Shown here: positions 26,763 to 35,742 of the stretch, piece after piece
Numbering within the stretch: position 1 is the first letter of the stretch
How the letters are laid out: each line of letters begins with the position of its first letter
DNA from: Oscillospiraceae bacterium
GTDB lineage: Bacteria; Bacillota; Clostridia; Saccharofermentanales; Saccharofermentanaceae
Assembly (NCBI GenBank): GCA_902788505.1
Contig: CADAKH010000017.1
Location: forward strand, 62,001-126,000
Length of the DNA stretch: 64,000 nucleotides
Direction: 5' to 3'
Made by a program: the position numbers and the translations under genes
Notes under the pieces: model-generated
Told to the model about the DNA's origin: nothing
The model's input: only the letters and a program-made list of their open reading frames with translations
Database searches by the model: none

Positions 26763-27758
26763 TCAAAACTGGTACTTGGGCCAGATGCCCTTCTTATCGT
26801 GGGTATGTTCAGGAAGCTGATAAAGGTCATGACCCGGATAGTCGTTACCTTCAACGATAACGGGACCATCGGGCGTAATGCATACGTCCCAGCCGATAAA
26901 ACCGACCTGAGGAACTACCATAGCAGCCTTAGTACACATCTCAATGACCTTGTCCCACATCGGGAAAACGAATCCCTTAAATACGGCACCTGTCATGGGA
27001 TGCTTTTCATAAAGGACCTTGGTCTTATCTATGGGGAAATCTGTGATCTCTCCTGTCTTCTCATCAACGGGAGCCGTCATGCCACCGTTGTTGAAGTTAT
27101 CAACGCTGTGACCATAGTTGCCGAATCTGCAGCACGCACTTGCAACATGAACCTTGCCGTCTCTCTGGATGGTAACAAGTCTTACGGTATTAATAGCATA
27201 GGGATAAATGGCACTTACCGCCGGGTGCTGTACGATCATCTCCTCAAAGAAATGGGGGCGCTCCATGTTAACGAGTCTCTCATAGATGGCTTCGGCGGGT
27301 TCAGCCTTGCAGTCGACCTTCTCGACTGTCTTGCCGCATGAACCAAGATCGGCCTTTGCCATTAGGAAATCGTGATCGTTGATGAAATCTATTACTTCCT
27401 GTTTATTATCTTTCCTTATCTCGATCCACTTACGTCCGAGGAATTCTCCGAAACGCTTGTTGAATTCGATCTTGTTATCGATAAGGTCCGTATATGCAGG
27501 ATCGTTATATCTCTTTACCAGATCGTAATTACGGCCTCTGGTGATATATGTGTCACGTTCCTCGTCAGTGAGGTTATACATCTCGTAGAGCCAGTAATCC
27601 ATGTATCCGGCGCCGAACTTCCTTCCGCAGTGGACCATATCGAAAAATATCCACACACGGGACTTCCCGCTCTTCTGGTGGATATCCTTTATCTTGGCAT
27701 TCATTGCCTTATAGTCCATACGCGTAACGCGTCTTATCAGATACTTTAAATTCGGCAT
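26763..27758 (-). CDS. Sugar-transfer-associated ATP-grasp protein
   Basis: 331 residues from the ATG at 27758. The C-terminal two thirds look like the ATP-grasp domain found beside sugar-transfer genes: FLMAKADLGSCGKTVEKVD, INTVRLVTIQRDGKVHV, FIGWDVCITPDGPVIVEGND. The last has the Asp and Glu/Asn metal ligands expected of the fold. The N-terminal region includes a basic stretch (KYLIRRVTRMDYKAMNAK). It probably ligates a carboxylate to an amine or hydroxyl on a cell-envelope precursor; the substrate is unknown. No ribosome site is present and the -10 box is six bases from the ATG, suggesting a leaderless message. Confidence 0.82.
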   Translation of the reverse strand: MPNLKYLIRRVTRMDYKAMNAKIKDIHQKSGKSRVWIFFDMVHCGRKFGAGYMDYWLYEMYNLTDEERDTYITRGRNYDLVKRYNDPAYTDLIDNKIEFNKRFGEFLGRKWIEIRKDNKQEVIDFINDHDFLMAKADLGSCGKTVEKVDCKAEPAEAIYERLVNMERPHFFEEMIVQHPAVSAIYPYAINTVRLVTIQRDGKVHVASACCRFGNYGHSVDNFNNGGMTAPVDEKTGEITDFPIDKTKVLYEKHPMTGAVFKGFVFPMWDKVIEMCTKAAMVVPQVGFIGWDVCITPDGPVIVEGNDYPGHDLYQLPEHTHDKKGIWPKYQF

Positions 27759-27764
27759 AGGAGA

Positions 27765-27770
27765 ATTATA
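27765..27770 (-). promoter_or_regulatory. -10 box abutting the ATP-grasp start codon
   Basis: A perfect TATAAT on the minus strand ends six bases before the ATG at 27758. The best -35 is GTAACA at 18 bases, only four of six consensus positions. Confidence 0.55.
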
Positions 27771-27865
27771 ATACAACGAACTGTTTTTTGTTACACTCCT
27801 TCATTTTCGCTACAAATATACCTAAAATCCCCAAATCCTACGAAAGAATGTTGCAGACAATATGC

Positions 27866-27871
27866 TATAAT
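27866..27871 (+). promoter_or_regulatory. Extended -10 promoter of ddh
   Basis: TGCTATAAT on the plus strand (TATAAT at 27866-27871) is an extended -10 element; no good -35 is seen, which extended -10 promoters tolerate. Confidence 0.6.
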
Positions 27872-27934
27872 TCTGTTCGAATATAAATACACAAGTAACC
27901 TTTTGTTACTTCAATGCATAAGGAGGATTCCCAA

Positions 27935-28921
27935 ATGGCAATCAAAATAGGTATTTTAGGCTACGGCAACCTCGCAAAAGGCGTAGAGCTCGCTATCAGA
28001 CAAAATCCAGATATGGAGCTTGAGGCCGTATTCACAAGAAGAGACCCTGCTTCCGTTAAGACTCTCACATCAGGAATCACTGTGGTTCCAGTTGCTGAGG
28101 CTGCTGACTGGAAGGACAAGATCGATGTTCTCGTTATCTGCGGCGGTTCAGCAACTGACCTGCCCACACAAACACCTGAATATGCTTCAATGTTCAATGT
28201 AATCGACAGCTTTGATACTCATGCAAAGATTCCCGAACATTTCGCAAACGTTGACAAGGCTGCAGCAGGCTCCAACCATACAGCGCTCATCTCCGCCGGC
28301 TGGGATCCCGGAATGTTCTCTATTAACCGTCTTTACGGCAGCTGCATTCTTCCCGAAGGTAAGGATTACACATTCTGGGGCAAGGGAGTATCCCAGGGAC
28401 ACTCCGATGCTATCAGAAGAGTTCCCGGCGTAAAGAACGGCAAGCAGTACACGATTCCTGTAGATGCTGCTCTCGAAGCAGTAAGATCAGGATCCAATCC
28501 CGAACTCACAACACGTCAGAAGCACACAAGAGAGTGCTTCGTCGTAGCTGAAGAAGGTGCTGATCTCGCCCTCATCGAGAAGACCATTAAGGAAATGCCC
28601 AACTACTTTGCAGATTACGACACAACAGTTCACTTCATTTCCGAAGAAGAGTTCGTAAGAGATCACTCAAGGATCAACCATGGCGGTTTCGTATTCCGCA
28701 CAGGCAAGACAGGCGTTAACGGCGAGAACAAGCACGTTATCGAGTATTCATTGAAGCTCGACTCCAACCCTGAGTTCACAGGTTCCGTTCTCACAGCTTA
28801 TGCAAGAGCCATCTACCGTCTCTCACAGAAGGGCGACTTCGGATGCAAGACTGTTTTCGATATCGCACCCGCTCTTCTCTCACCTCTTTCCGGCGAAGAA
28901 TTAAGAGCTCACCTGCTGTAA
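27935..28921 (+). CDS. ddh: meso-Diaminopimelate D-dehydrogenase
   Basis: 328 residues from the ATG at 27935, eight bases after AAGGAGG; the upstream in-frame start at 27914 overlaps that site and is rejected. IKIGILGYGNLAKGVELAI is the NADP-binding loop. SAGWDPGMFSINRLYG and FWGKGVSQGHSDAIRRVPG match the substrate-binding core of Ddh. It makes meso-diaminopimelate from tetrahydrodipicolinate in one step for lysine and peptidoglycan, a route found in some Clostridia and Corynebacteria. Single-gene unit with its own promoter and terminator. Confidence 0.95.
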   Translation: MAIKIGILGYGNLAKGVELAIRQNPDMELEAVFTRRDPASVKTLTSGITVVPVAEAADWKDKIDVLVICGGSATDLPTQTPEYASMFNVIDSFDTHAKIPEHFANVDKAAAGSNHTALISAGWDPGMFSINRLYGSCILPEGKDYTFWGKGVSQGHSDAIRRVPGVKNGKQYTIPVDAALEAVRSGSNPELTTRQKHTRECFVVAEEGADLALIEKTIKEMPNYFADYDTTVHFISEEEFVRDHSRINHGGFVFRTGKTGVNGENKHVIEYSLKLDSNPEFTGSVLTAYARAIYRLSQKGDFGCKTVFDIAPALLSPLSGEELRAHLL

Positions 28922-28941
28922 TAAGAATCAAGCTTAAATAC

Positions 28942-28977
28942 AAGCCTGCATACCTGAAAGAACCGGTATGCAGGCTT
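28942..28977 (+). terminator. Intrinsic terminator of ddh
   Basis: A perfect 13-bp stem (AAGCCTGCATACC / GGTATGCAGGCTT) with a 10-base loop is followed by TTTTTTCTTC, 20 bases after the ddh stop. Confidence 0.95.
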
Positions 28978-29514
28978 TTTTCTTCTGAACGTATGCGGGA
29001 TCGAACCGTCGAAGCCATCAGAAGCTGTTTAATTCTTAATCCGTATCGCCTTAGAAATGTATTATTGCGGACATATAATTTCTTGCAGGTTTTATGTCGG
29101 CTTTTCAGAGCTTTTCTCCTTATATCTGACAAGGTTTAGCTGTTCTTATACAATCTTTACGTGTGTTTGTTTGAGACATTGTAAGAAATCCATATATATT
29201 GGGACAGATTTTGCCGGTATCAATCAAGCATGCCTGTTAAGGGCAAGACATAACAATTTATCTGTATAAAATCTGACAAGATATCACTGAAAAACCGCTA
29301 AAATCGACTATAAACCTGAAAAAGCCTTCAATGAACTGACAAAAAAGCTTTGAAATACCCTGAATAAACCGACACGAAATTAGGGATTCCCGGTAGCACC
29401 TGCTGGTTGTGATGGGTCAATCCCGCCAAAATCAGACGAGGCCTTTGGGAAGTTTCATTTTCTGTCAAAAAGTCATCCACCGTATATAAAGCCTGATAAA
29501 CAGCCAAAAGAAAA

Positions 29515-29537
29515 CCGCCCGCTGATTAAGCGGACGG
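29515..29537 (-). terminator. Intrinsic terminator of ilvE
   Basis: Minus-strand RNA: CCGTCCGCT, five-base loop, AGCGGGCGG with one G-U wobble, then TTTTCTTTT. Confidence 0.85.
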
Positions 29538-29563
29538 CTTGAAAAAACTGATTTAGCTGAATA

Positions 29564-30598
29564 TCAGAGCTTGATCTCCATGATCCAGCCCTCAGGTGCT
29601 TCAACAGTACCCATCTGGATGCCTGTGAGAGTCTCTCTGAGCTTTGTCATGACAGGGCCCATCTCCTCCATGCCAGAAGCGAACTTGAATTCCTTGCCGT
29701 GGTCGTTGATGGATCCGAGAGGTGAGATAACTGCAGCTGTACCGCAGAGACCGCCTTCTGTGAACTTACCGCTCATGATCTCGTCGAGATAAACTTCTCT
29801 CTCCTCGATCTTCATGCCGCAATAGTGCTCTGCAACGTAAACAAGAGATCTTCTTGTGATGGAAGGCAGGATAGAATCGGACTTAGGTACAACGAGTGTG
29901 CCCTTACCGTCTGTGAGGATGATGTTAGCTCCGCCTGTCTCCTCGATCTTTGTACGTGTAGCAGGATCGAGATAGATGTTCTCGGCAAAGCCTTCCTTGT
30001 GAGCGGTAACGATTGCGTGGAGAGACATAGCATAGTTAAGACCTGCCTTGATGTTACCTGTTCCATGCGGAGCAGCACGGTCAAAGTCAGAGATCTTAAC
30101 AGCAATCGGCTTTGCGCCGCCCTTGAAGTAAGGACCTACAGGTGTAGCAAAGATTCTGTACTGATAGTCATCAGCAGGCTTAACGCCGATAACGGGATTA
30201 ATACCGAAGATATAAGGTCTCAGGTAAAGAGAAGCGCCTGAACCGTACGGAGGAACCCAAGCTGCATTGCCTGCAACGGTCTCCTGAACTGATCTGAGGA
30301 ACAATTCCTTGGAAATCGGAGGAATCTCGAGACGGACTGCTGAGTCATGAAGTCTGTCAGCGTTGAGGTCAGGACGGAAAGTAACGATTCTGCCGTCTAC
30401 TGTCTCATAAGCCTTAAGGCCTTCAAATACTGTCTGGGCATACTGAAGAACGCCTGCGTCCTCACTCATGACGATCATGTCGTCATCGATAAGAGCGCCT
30501 TCATCCCATGCGCCGTTCGTGTAGTTAGCTACGAATCTCTTATCTGTCTTCTGATAAGAGAAGGTCAGGTTTGACCAATCGAGATTCTTCTTTTCCAT
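29564..30598 (-). CDS. ilvE: Branched-chain-amino-acid aminotransferase
   Basis: 344 residues, the longer class IV aminotransferase form found in many Firmicutes. The PLP lysine lies in HGTGNIKAGLNYAMS. QTVFEGLKAYETVDGRIVTF and KIEETGGANIILT are further family marks. It catalyses the last step of leucine, isoleucine and valine synthesis, or the first of their breakdown. In this window leuC, leuD and leuB are separate; the 2-oxoacids it handles are also possible substrates of the Vor/Kor operon at 7014-9602. Confidence 0.95.
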   Translation of the reverse strand: MEKKNLDWSNLTFSYQKTDKRFVANYTNGAWDEGALIDDDMIVMSEDAGVLQYAQTVFEGLKAYETVDGRIVTFRPDLNADRLHDSAVRLEIPPISKELFLRSVQETVAGNAAWVPPYGSGASLYLRPYIFGINPVIGVKPADDYQYRIFATPVGPYFKGGAKPIAVKISDFDRAAPHGTGNIKAGLNYAMSLHAIVTAHKEGFAENIYLDPATRTKIEETGGANIILTDGKGTLVVPKSDSILPSITRRSLVYVAEHYCGMKIEEREVYLDEIMSGKFTEGGLCGTAAVISPLGSINDHGKEFKFASGMEEMGPVMTKLRETLTGIQMGTVEAPEGWIMEIKL

Positions 30599-30643
30599 AA
30601 AACATTCCTTCTTTCTTAAAGATTGTTTTTAATTAACTAAGCA

Positions 30644-30649
30644 TTATAC
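30644..30649 (-). promoter_or_regulatory. -10 box of ilvE
   Basis: A perfect TATAAT on the minus strand about 46 bases before the ilvE ATG. The best -35 is TTGCTC at 18 bases, lying in the end of galM. Confidence 0.45.
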
Positions 30650-30678
30650 TCCAACAGTTCAAATCGGAGCAATACAGA

Positions 30679-31788
30679 TTATACAAATCTGTAACCGCAA
30701 GCGTGGTAAACCTTTTTACCTGCCTTTATAACCGGTGAATCAAATTGGGGAAGGTTAACTGCGTTAGGTACCATCTGAGCCTCAAGGCAGATAGCATCAT
30801 ACTGACCGTATGCCTTTGTTGTCTTCTGATCAAGAGGGCTGCCGAGGTTGTTGCCTGCATAGATCTGAATACCGGGGAGATCAGTTAAGCATTCCATGGT
30901 GATTCCTGACTCAGGTGCAGTAACTGCAGCGGCAAAAGAGAATGTGCCGGCAGTTGTATTGAGACAGAAGTTCTGGTCGATACCCTTAGAGATGACCATC
31001 TGATGATCCTGGCTGTCGTTGAGCTCACCGATAAAACGGTATTCCCTGCAATCGAACACCGTTCCCTCAACATCTAAGAGCTCGCCTGTAGGAACGTTCA
31101 TGTCGTCCTTAATGGTGATCTTATCAGAATTGATCATGATGAGATCGTTGTTGACTGTGCCTTCAGCGTTCTCTCCACGGAGATTGAAGTAAGCATGGTT
31201 GGTGGGGGCAAAGATAGTATCCTTGTCTGTCTTTCCGCAGTAAAGGATAAGGAATGTCTTGTCTTCGAGCCAGCAGTACATAACCTTTGTATCAAGGTTG
31301 CCGGGGAAACCGGTAGCTCCGTCAGGGCTTGTGTAGCTTAAGAGCACCGCACCGCCGTCGCATCCGGGAATGCCTGCGATCTTGGAGTCGAGAATGATCT
31401 CGTCAGCCTCTTCTTCAGAGAGGATCTTGCCGTCCCAGAAAACATTATGGTAACCGGGGTTGCCGGAGTGAAGGTTGTTCTCGCCCTCATTCTTCGGGAT
31501 GTGATACTCTTCACCGTTGATAACAAATGAAGCATTCTTGATCCTGTTTGCAGAACGTCCTACAACCGCACCGTGATTGGCACCGTTGCCCATATATTCA
31601 TCAAGACCTTTGCATCCGAGCATGATATCGGTAGGCTTGCCGTCCTTATCAGGTACGATAAGATTCGTGATAACAGCTCCGTATGTGATAACGGAAGCTT
31701 CATAGCCGCCGTCAATGGTTATCGTGAACTTTTTTGCTTTAAGATCGGGATTGGTTGCAGATACATAGTCACTGGTTGAAATAGCCAT
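30679..31788 (-). CDS. galM: Aldose 1-epimerase (mutarotase)
   Basis: 369 residues, family length. It interconverts alpha and beta anomers of aldoses such as glucose and galactose. TNLIVPDKDGKPTDIMLGCK, VVGRSANRIKNA, the catalytic His region TNHAYFNLRGENAEG and the C-terminal catalytic Glu in ICLEAQMVPNAVN are present. GGAGG lies ahead of the ATG. It is expressed alone from an extended -10 promoter; the other galactose pathway genes are not nearby. Confidence 0.94.
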   Translation of the reverse strand: MAISTSDYVSATNPDLKAKKFTITIDGGYEASVITYGAVITNLIVPDKDGKPTDIMLGCKGLDEYMGNGANHGAVVGRSANRIKNASFVINGEEYHIPKNEGENNLHSGNPGYHNVFWDGKILSEEEADEIILDSKIAGIPGCDGGAVLLSYTSPDGATGFPGNLDTKVMYCWLEDKTFLILYCGKTDKDTIFAPTNHAYFNLRGENAEGTVNNDLIMINSDKITIKDDMNVPTGELLDVEGTVFDCREYRFIGELNDSQDHQMVISKGIDQNFCLNTTAGTFSFAAAVTAPESGITMECLTDLPGIQIYAGNNLGSPLDQKTTKAYGQYDAICLEAQMVPNAVNLPQFDSPVIKAGKKVYHACGYRFV

Positions 31789-31822
31789 ATTCTCTAACCT
31801 CCAAAAGGATTTACTTCAAAGG

Positions 31823-31831
31823 ATTATAGCA
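31823..31831 (-). promoter_or_regulatory. Extended -10 promoter of galM
   Basis: Minus strand TGCTATAAT (TATAAT at 31823-31828), 35 bases before the galM ATG; the -35 is weak. Confidence 0.6.
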
Positions 31832-31873
31832 TAATAAAAGCTCTTAAAAATATGCGTTTTATAGTATCTTTGC

Positions 31874-31902
31874 TTGCTTAAAGCCATATCGCCACGTATA
31901 AT
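31874..31902 (+). promoter_or_regulatory. Promoter of the tRNA-Ala gene
   Basis: TTGCTT (31874-31879), 17 bases, perfect TATAAT (31897-31902), ending 11 bases before the mature tRNA 5' end. Confidence 0.8.
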
Positions 31903-31913
31903 TTTCACCAGAC

Positions 31914-31988
31914 GGGGCATTAGCGCAGTGGGAGCGCATCACACTGGCAGTGTGGGGGTCACGGGTTCAAGTCCCGTATGCTCCACCA
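31914..31988 (+). tRNA. tRNA-Ala (anticodon GGC)
   Basis: A cloverleaf can be drawn by hand: acceptor GGGGCAT / ATGCTCC, D-arm GCGCAGTGGGAGCGC, anticodon stem TCACA / TGTGG with loop CTGGCAG placing GGC as anticodon, T-arm ACGGGTTCAAGTCCCGT, and encoded CCA (31986-31988). The third acceptor pair is G-U, the main identity mark of alanine tRNA. It has its own promoter and terminator. Confidence 0.97.
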
Positions 31989-31990
31989 AA

Positions 31991-32023
31991 AGGCCGCTCA
32001 AACTTTTTGTGTTTGGGCGGCCT
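31991..32023 (+). terminator. Terminator of the tRNA-Ala gene (possibly shared with pepT)
   Basis: A 13-bp stem (AGGCCGCTCAAAC / GTTTGGGCGGCCT) with one U-G wobble on the plus strand and a mismatch on the minus, so plus is favoured. The plus tail is TAATTATTTC; the minus tail TTTTGG could also act for convergent pepT. Confidence 0.8.
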
Positions 32024-32030
32024 AATTATT

Positions 32031-33269
32031 TCAGCATTCTGCTATCCCGATCAGAAGTTCTGTGATCTTCTCCATGGATTCCTTACAGACATATTCAAAT
32101 ACGCCGTGATAATTATGACCGCCGGAACAGATGTTGGGACACGGAAGTCCCATAAAAGATAAAGCAGCACCGTCAGTTCCGCCACGTATCGGTTCTGAAA
32201 AAGGCATAATACCAACCTTTTTCATTGCATCGGTACACCTGTCTATTATAAAAGCATTGTCAGGCATGATCTCGGATATCATGTTGTAATAAGTGTCAGA
32301 GATATCAACGGTTATGACGGCTCCCGGATTATCTTCCATGACTTTTTTGCATATGCTCTTAAGACGCGCCTTCTTCTCTTCGAAAAGTTCCCTGTCGTGG
32401 TCACGGATGAGATATCTCATGACCGTCTTTTCACATGAGCCGGAAAGCTCGAAAAGATGGAAGAATCCTTCATGATCACGGGTGGTCTCAGGCCGCTCGC
32501 TGTCCGGCAGCTGCGCATCGATCAGGCCTGAAAGACGCAGGGAGTTGATCATCTTGCCGTATGCATCACCCGGATGGACTGTTCGTCCTTCTATCGTTAT
32601 AACGGCACTTGCAGCATTGAAGTTCTCATAAGAGATCTCCCCTATCCTTCCGCCATCTACTGTATACGCGTAATCCGCATCAAACTCCGAAAGATCAAAA
32701 TGCTTCGTTCCTTCCCCGATCTCTTCGTCAGGTGTAAATGCGATCCTGATATCACCATGGGGCACATCGGGATGGCTCATGAAGTATCCGGCCATACTCA
32801 TTATCTCAGCTATACCAGCCTTGTCGTCTGCACCAAGAAGTGTTGTACCGTCCGTGGTGATAAGCGTCTGCCCCGTGTAAAGCTTTAGATCCGGGAAAAA
32901 CTCCGGTGAAAGTACCTTACCGTTGCCGAGTTCAATATCGCTGCCGTCGTAGTTTTCAATGAATTTCGGGCAGACACATTTTCCGGGCGCTTCAGGTGAA
33001 GTATCCATATGTGATATGAAACCGATCTTAGGCGATACGGTTTCGGAACCCGGTGTTGCTTTAATTCTGCAATACACATAGCAGTGTTCAGAATCGAAAG
33101 TGATGTCATCTTCAGGAACTCCCATTTCCTTCAGTTCTGCAATCAGCATCCTTGCAAGATCAAACTGTTTTGCCGTGCTGGGTGATGTTCCGGTCTCTTC
33201 GTCAGAAGCCGTATCAACCGATATATATCTAATGAATCTTGAAGTTACATCTTCATTTTGCATAGTCAA
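32031..33269 (-). CDS. pepT: Peptidase T (tripeptide aminopeptidase)
   Basis: 412 residues from a TTG at 33269, or 410 from the ATG at 33263; AAGGG is better spaced for the TTG. M20 metallopeptidase motifs appear: FISHMDTSPEAPG, LLGADDKAGIAEI, FTPDEEIGEGTKHFDL, TVDGG and PIRGGTDGA. PepT releases the N-terminal residue of tripeptides in the cytosol using two zinc ions. It is convergent with the tRNA-Ala gene and divergent from the GH2 gene. Confidence 0.95.
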   Translation of the reverse strand: MTMQNEDVTSRFIRYISVDTASDEETGTSPSTAKQFDLARMLIAELKEMGVPEDDITFDSEHCYVYCRIKATPGSETVSPKIGFISHMDTSPEAPGKCVCPKFIENYDGSDIELGNGKVLSPEFFPDLKLYTGQTLITTDGTTLLGADDKAGIAEIMSMAGYFMSHPDVPHGDIRIAFTPDEEIGEGTKHFDLSEFDADYAYTVDGGRIGEISYENFNAASAVITIEGRTVHPGDAYGKMINSLRLSGLIDAQLPDSERPETTRDHEGFFHLFELSGSCEKTVMRYLIRDHDRELFEEKKARLKSICKKVMEDNPGAVITVDISDTYYNMISEIMPDNAFIIDRCTDAMKKVGIMPFSEPIRGGTDGAALSFMGLPCPNICSGGHNYHGVFEYVCKESMEKITELLIGIAEC

Positions 33270-33388
33270 ACCGTTCCCTTCATGTTTATCAGCTCACTAT
33301 TTCAATGGAAATTCTACTACAACTGTGAGATAAATAGATATTATGAAAAGCATTTGAACCAACCTGCCGGAATTAAGGAGGCACATCA

Positions 33389-35731
33389 ATGAAGATCCCT
33401 TTTAACAACGACTGGATATATAACGATTATTTCGGTTCTCTCCCCTCAGGTGAAACTGTCCGCATTCCTCATACGGTTGCTGTTACACCATACGACTATT
33501 TCGATGAATCAATATATCAGAAGATAAGCGGATATCAGAAAGAATTTGACTTACCTGACGAAGCTTCCGGCAAACGTGTATTCCTTGTTTTCAACGGCAT
33601 TGCTCACCAGGCAACTGTCTTTGTCAACGGTAAGGAAGAAGCATCTCACAACTGCGGATATACTGCTTTTGAAGTTGAGATCACTGATGTTGTAAAAAAG
33701 AGCAGGAACACGGTAAAAGTCCGTGTTGACAGCAACGAGACACTGAACATTCCGCCGTTCGGATTTGTTATCGACTACATGACATATGGCGGCATCTACA
33801 GAGAAGTCTATCTTGATATCAGGCCGGAAAACTATATCTCCGATGTTTTTGCCAAAGCAGGAGCTGACGGGATCCTCGATCTTGAAGTAACCTTTGCAAA
33901 CGAAACTGTTCCTTACAATATCAGTCTTAAAGAAAAGGAATCCGGCAAGGAAATATTCTCCGCACAGGATATAAATGATTCACACTATGTAAGTCAGGCC
34001 ATATCCGGTATAAGGAAATGGGATATCGATGATCCTTTCCTTTATGATCTTACCGTATCTACTGCTGATGATACATATAAGACCACGGTAGGATTCAGGG
34101 ATTCCGAATTCAGATCTGACGGATATTATCTCAACGGCAGAAAAGTTAAGATCAGAGGTCTAAACCGCCATCAGTCCTACCCTTATGCCGGTTATGCTAT
34201 GCCTAAGTCGATACAAAGATACGATGCCGACATCATGAAAAACGAACTGGGCTTAAATGCCGTCAGGACATCACACTATCCGCAGTCACAGCATTTCATA
34301 GACAGATGCGATGAATTGGGACTTCTTGTGTTCACTGAGATCCCGGGTTGGCAGCATATCGGAGATTCGGAATGGAAAGAACAGGCCGTAAAAAATGTTG
34401 AGGAAATGATACTTCAATACAGAAACCATCCTTCAATAATCCTTTGGGGCGTCAGGATCAACGAATCCGTTGACGACGATGAGCTTTATAAAAGGACAAA
34501 TGAGCTTGCCCGCAAGCTTGATCCTTCCCGTCCGACAGGCGGAGTCAGATATCTTAAAAAGAGCAGCTTCCTTGAAGATGTTTATACATTCAACGACTTC
34601 AGCCACGACGGAACGGCGCCGGGCTGCGAAGCAAAAAAGAAAGTCGCGACGGACGTTAATGCTCCATATCTCATCAGCGAATATAACGGTCACATGTTCC
34701 CTACAAAGCCGTTCGATTCCGAAGAACACAGATTGGAACATGCGCTCCGCCATGCAAACGTGCTTGATGCAGTTGCCAAAAACTCTGATATTGCCGGTTC
34801 ATTCGGATGGTGTTTTTTCGATTACAACACTCATCAGGATTTCGGCTCGGGCGACCGCATCTGCTATCACGGTGTAACCGATATGTTCAGGAATCCCAAG
34901 CAGGCTGCTGCCGTTTACAGTGCATGCGGTGATCTGAAAGAGCCTTTCCTTGAATTAAGTTCTTCTTTCGATATCGGTGAACATCCTGCCGGCAACCGCG
35001 GAAAAACATATCTTTACACGAACTGCGACAGTGTAAAGATGTATAAAAACGACCTGTTCATCAAGGAATACACTCACAAAGACACAGAGTATAAACACCT
35101 GAGGAACGCCCCGATCCTTATTGACGATTTCATCGGTGATCAGATGAAAAAGAACGAGGGTTTTACCGCAAGACAGAATAAGATTGTCAAAGAAGCCTTA
35201 AACTACATAGGCATATACGGCATGAACAACATACCTCCCAAGATCAAGATGCGGCTTGCAGAAGCAATGGCTGTATATCACATGAAATTTGAAGATGCCT
35301 ATATGCTGTTCGGAAAATATATCGGCAACTGGGGCGGCACTTCACTGAAATTTGTTTTCGAAGGTTATAAGGACGGAAAACTAGTAAAGACTGTCACAAA
35401 GGCTGCATTCAAAAAGCTTCATATGGATATAAAGTGTTCTTCGCTAAAGCTCACCGAAAAGGATACTTACGACGCAGCTTCGGTAAGGATCACGATCTGC
35501 GATCAGTATGGAAATATCCAGCCGTTCTTCGGTGACAGCCTCCCCCTGAAGATAGAAGGCGCAGCTGATATAATCGGGCCTTCCCGCGCACGCATAAGCG
35601 GAGGTATGGGAGGCACATATATCAGGACAAAAGGTCAGGGCAAGATAACTCTTACTGTCTCATGTCCCGAAGGATATGAGCAAAGCTTTGAGGAAACAAG
35701 CAAAACCATTGAATTCGAGTCAGTAAACTGA
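33389..35731 (+). CDS. Glycoside hydrolase family 2 (beta-galactosidase/beta-glucuronidase type)
   Basis: 780 residues, no signal peptide, so cytosolic. Modules in order: a jelly-roll sugar-binding domain (VFLVFNGIAHQATVFVNGKE), an Ig-like domain, then the TIM barrel with RGLNRHQSYPYAGYAM, VRTSHYPQS, the acid/base Glu in WGVRINESVDD and the nucleophile Glu in PYLISEYNGHMFP. A C-terminal segment of about 200 residues (VYSACGDLKEPF onward) resembles the extra Ig-like domains of polysaccharide-lyase-linked GH2 enzymes. The retaining exo-glycosidase specificity cannot be told from the sequence. AAGGAGG precedes the ATG by seven bases. Confidence 0.92.
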   Translation: MKIPFNNDWIYNDYFGSLPSGETVRIPHTVAVTPYDYFDESIYQKISGYQKEFDLPDEASGKRVFLVFNGIAHQATVFVNGKEEASHNCGYTAFEVEITDVVKKSRNTVKVRVDSNETLNIPPFGFVIDYMTYGGIYREVYLDIRPENYISDVFAKAGADGILDLEVTFANETVPYNISLKEKESGKEIFSAQDINDSHYVSQAISGIRKWDIDDPFLYDLTVSTADDTYKTTVGFRDSEFRSDGYYLNGRKVKIRGLNRHQSYPYAGYAMPKSIQRYDADIMKNELGLNAVRTSHYPQSQHFIDRCDELGLLVFTEIPGWQHIGDSEWKEQAVKNVEEMILQYRNHPSIILWGVRINESVDDDELYKRTNELARKLDPSRPTGGVRYLKKSSFLEDVYTFNDFSHDGTAPGCEAKKKVATDVNAPYLISEYNGHMFPTKPFDSEEHRLEHALRHANVLDAVAKNSDIAGSFGWCFFDYNTHQDFGSGDRICYHGVTDMFRNPKQAAAVYSACGDLKEPFLELSSSFDIGEHPAGNRGKTYLYTNCDSVKMYKNDLFIKEYTHKDTEYKHLRNAPILIDDFIGDQMKKNEGFTARQNKIVKEALNYIGIYGMNNIPPKIKMRLAEAMAVYHMKFEDAYMLFGKYIGNWGGTSLKFVFEGYKDGKLVKTVTKAAFKKLHMDIKCSSLKLTEKDTYDAASVRITICDQYGNIQPFFGDSLPLKIEGAADIIGPSRARISGGMGGTYIRTKGQGKITLTVSCPEGYEQSFEETSKTIEFESVN

Positions 35732-35742
35732 TCTGAGAAAGA

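Larger units (their letters stand above)
28922..29563. other. 640-bp stretch without a recognised gene
   Basis: This holds the ddh terminator at one end and the ilvE terminator at the other. In between I see no start codon with a ribosome site on either strand. An open stretch of 50 codons (minus, 29328-29480) codes a coherent-looking peptide without a ribosome site. Nearby, GGGATT (29383-29388) can pair with AATCCC (29419-29424), with an inner CCC/GGG, which may be a folded RNA. I cannot assign either one. Confidence 0.6.

Noticed and set aside
28791..29269. Open frames of 70 to 113 codons around the end of ddh
   Set aside because: They overlap ddh or its terminator, lack ribosome sites and code Arg/Cys-rich peptides of no family.
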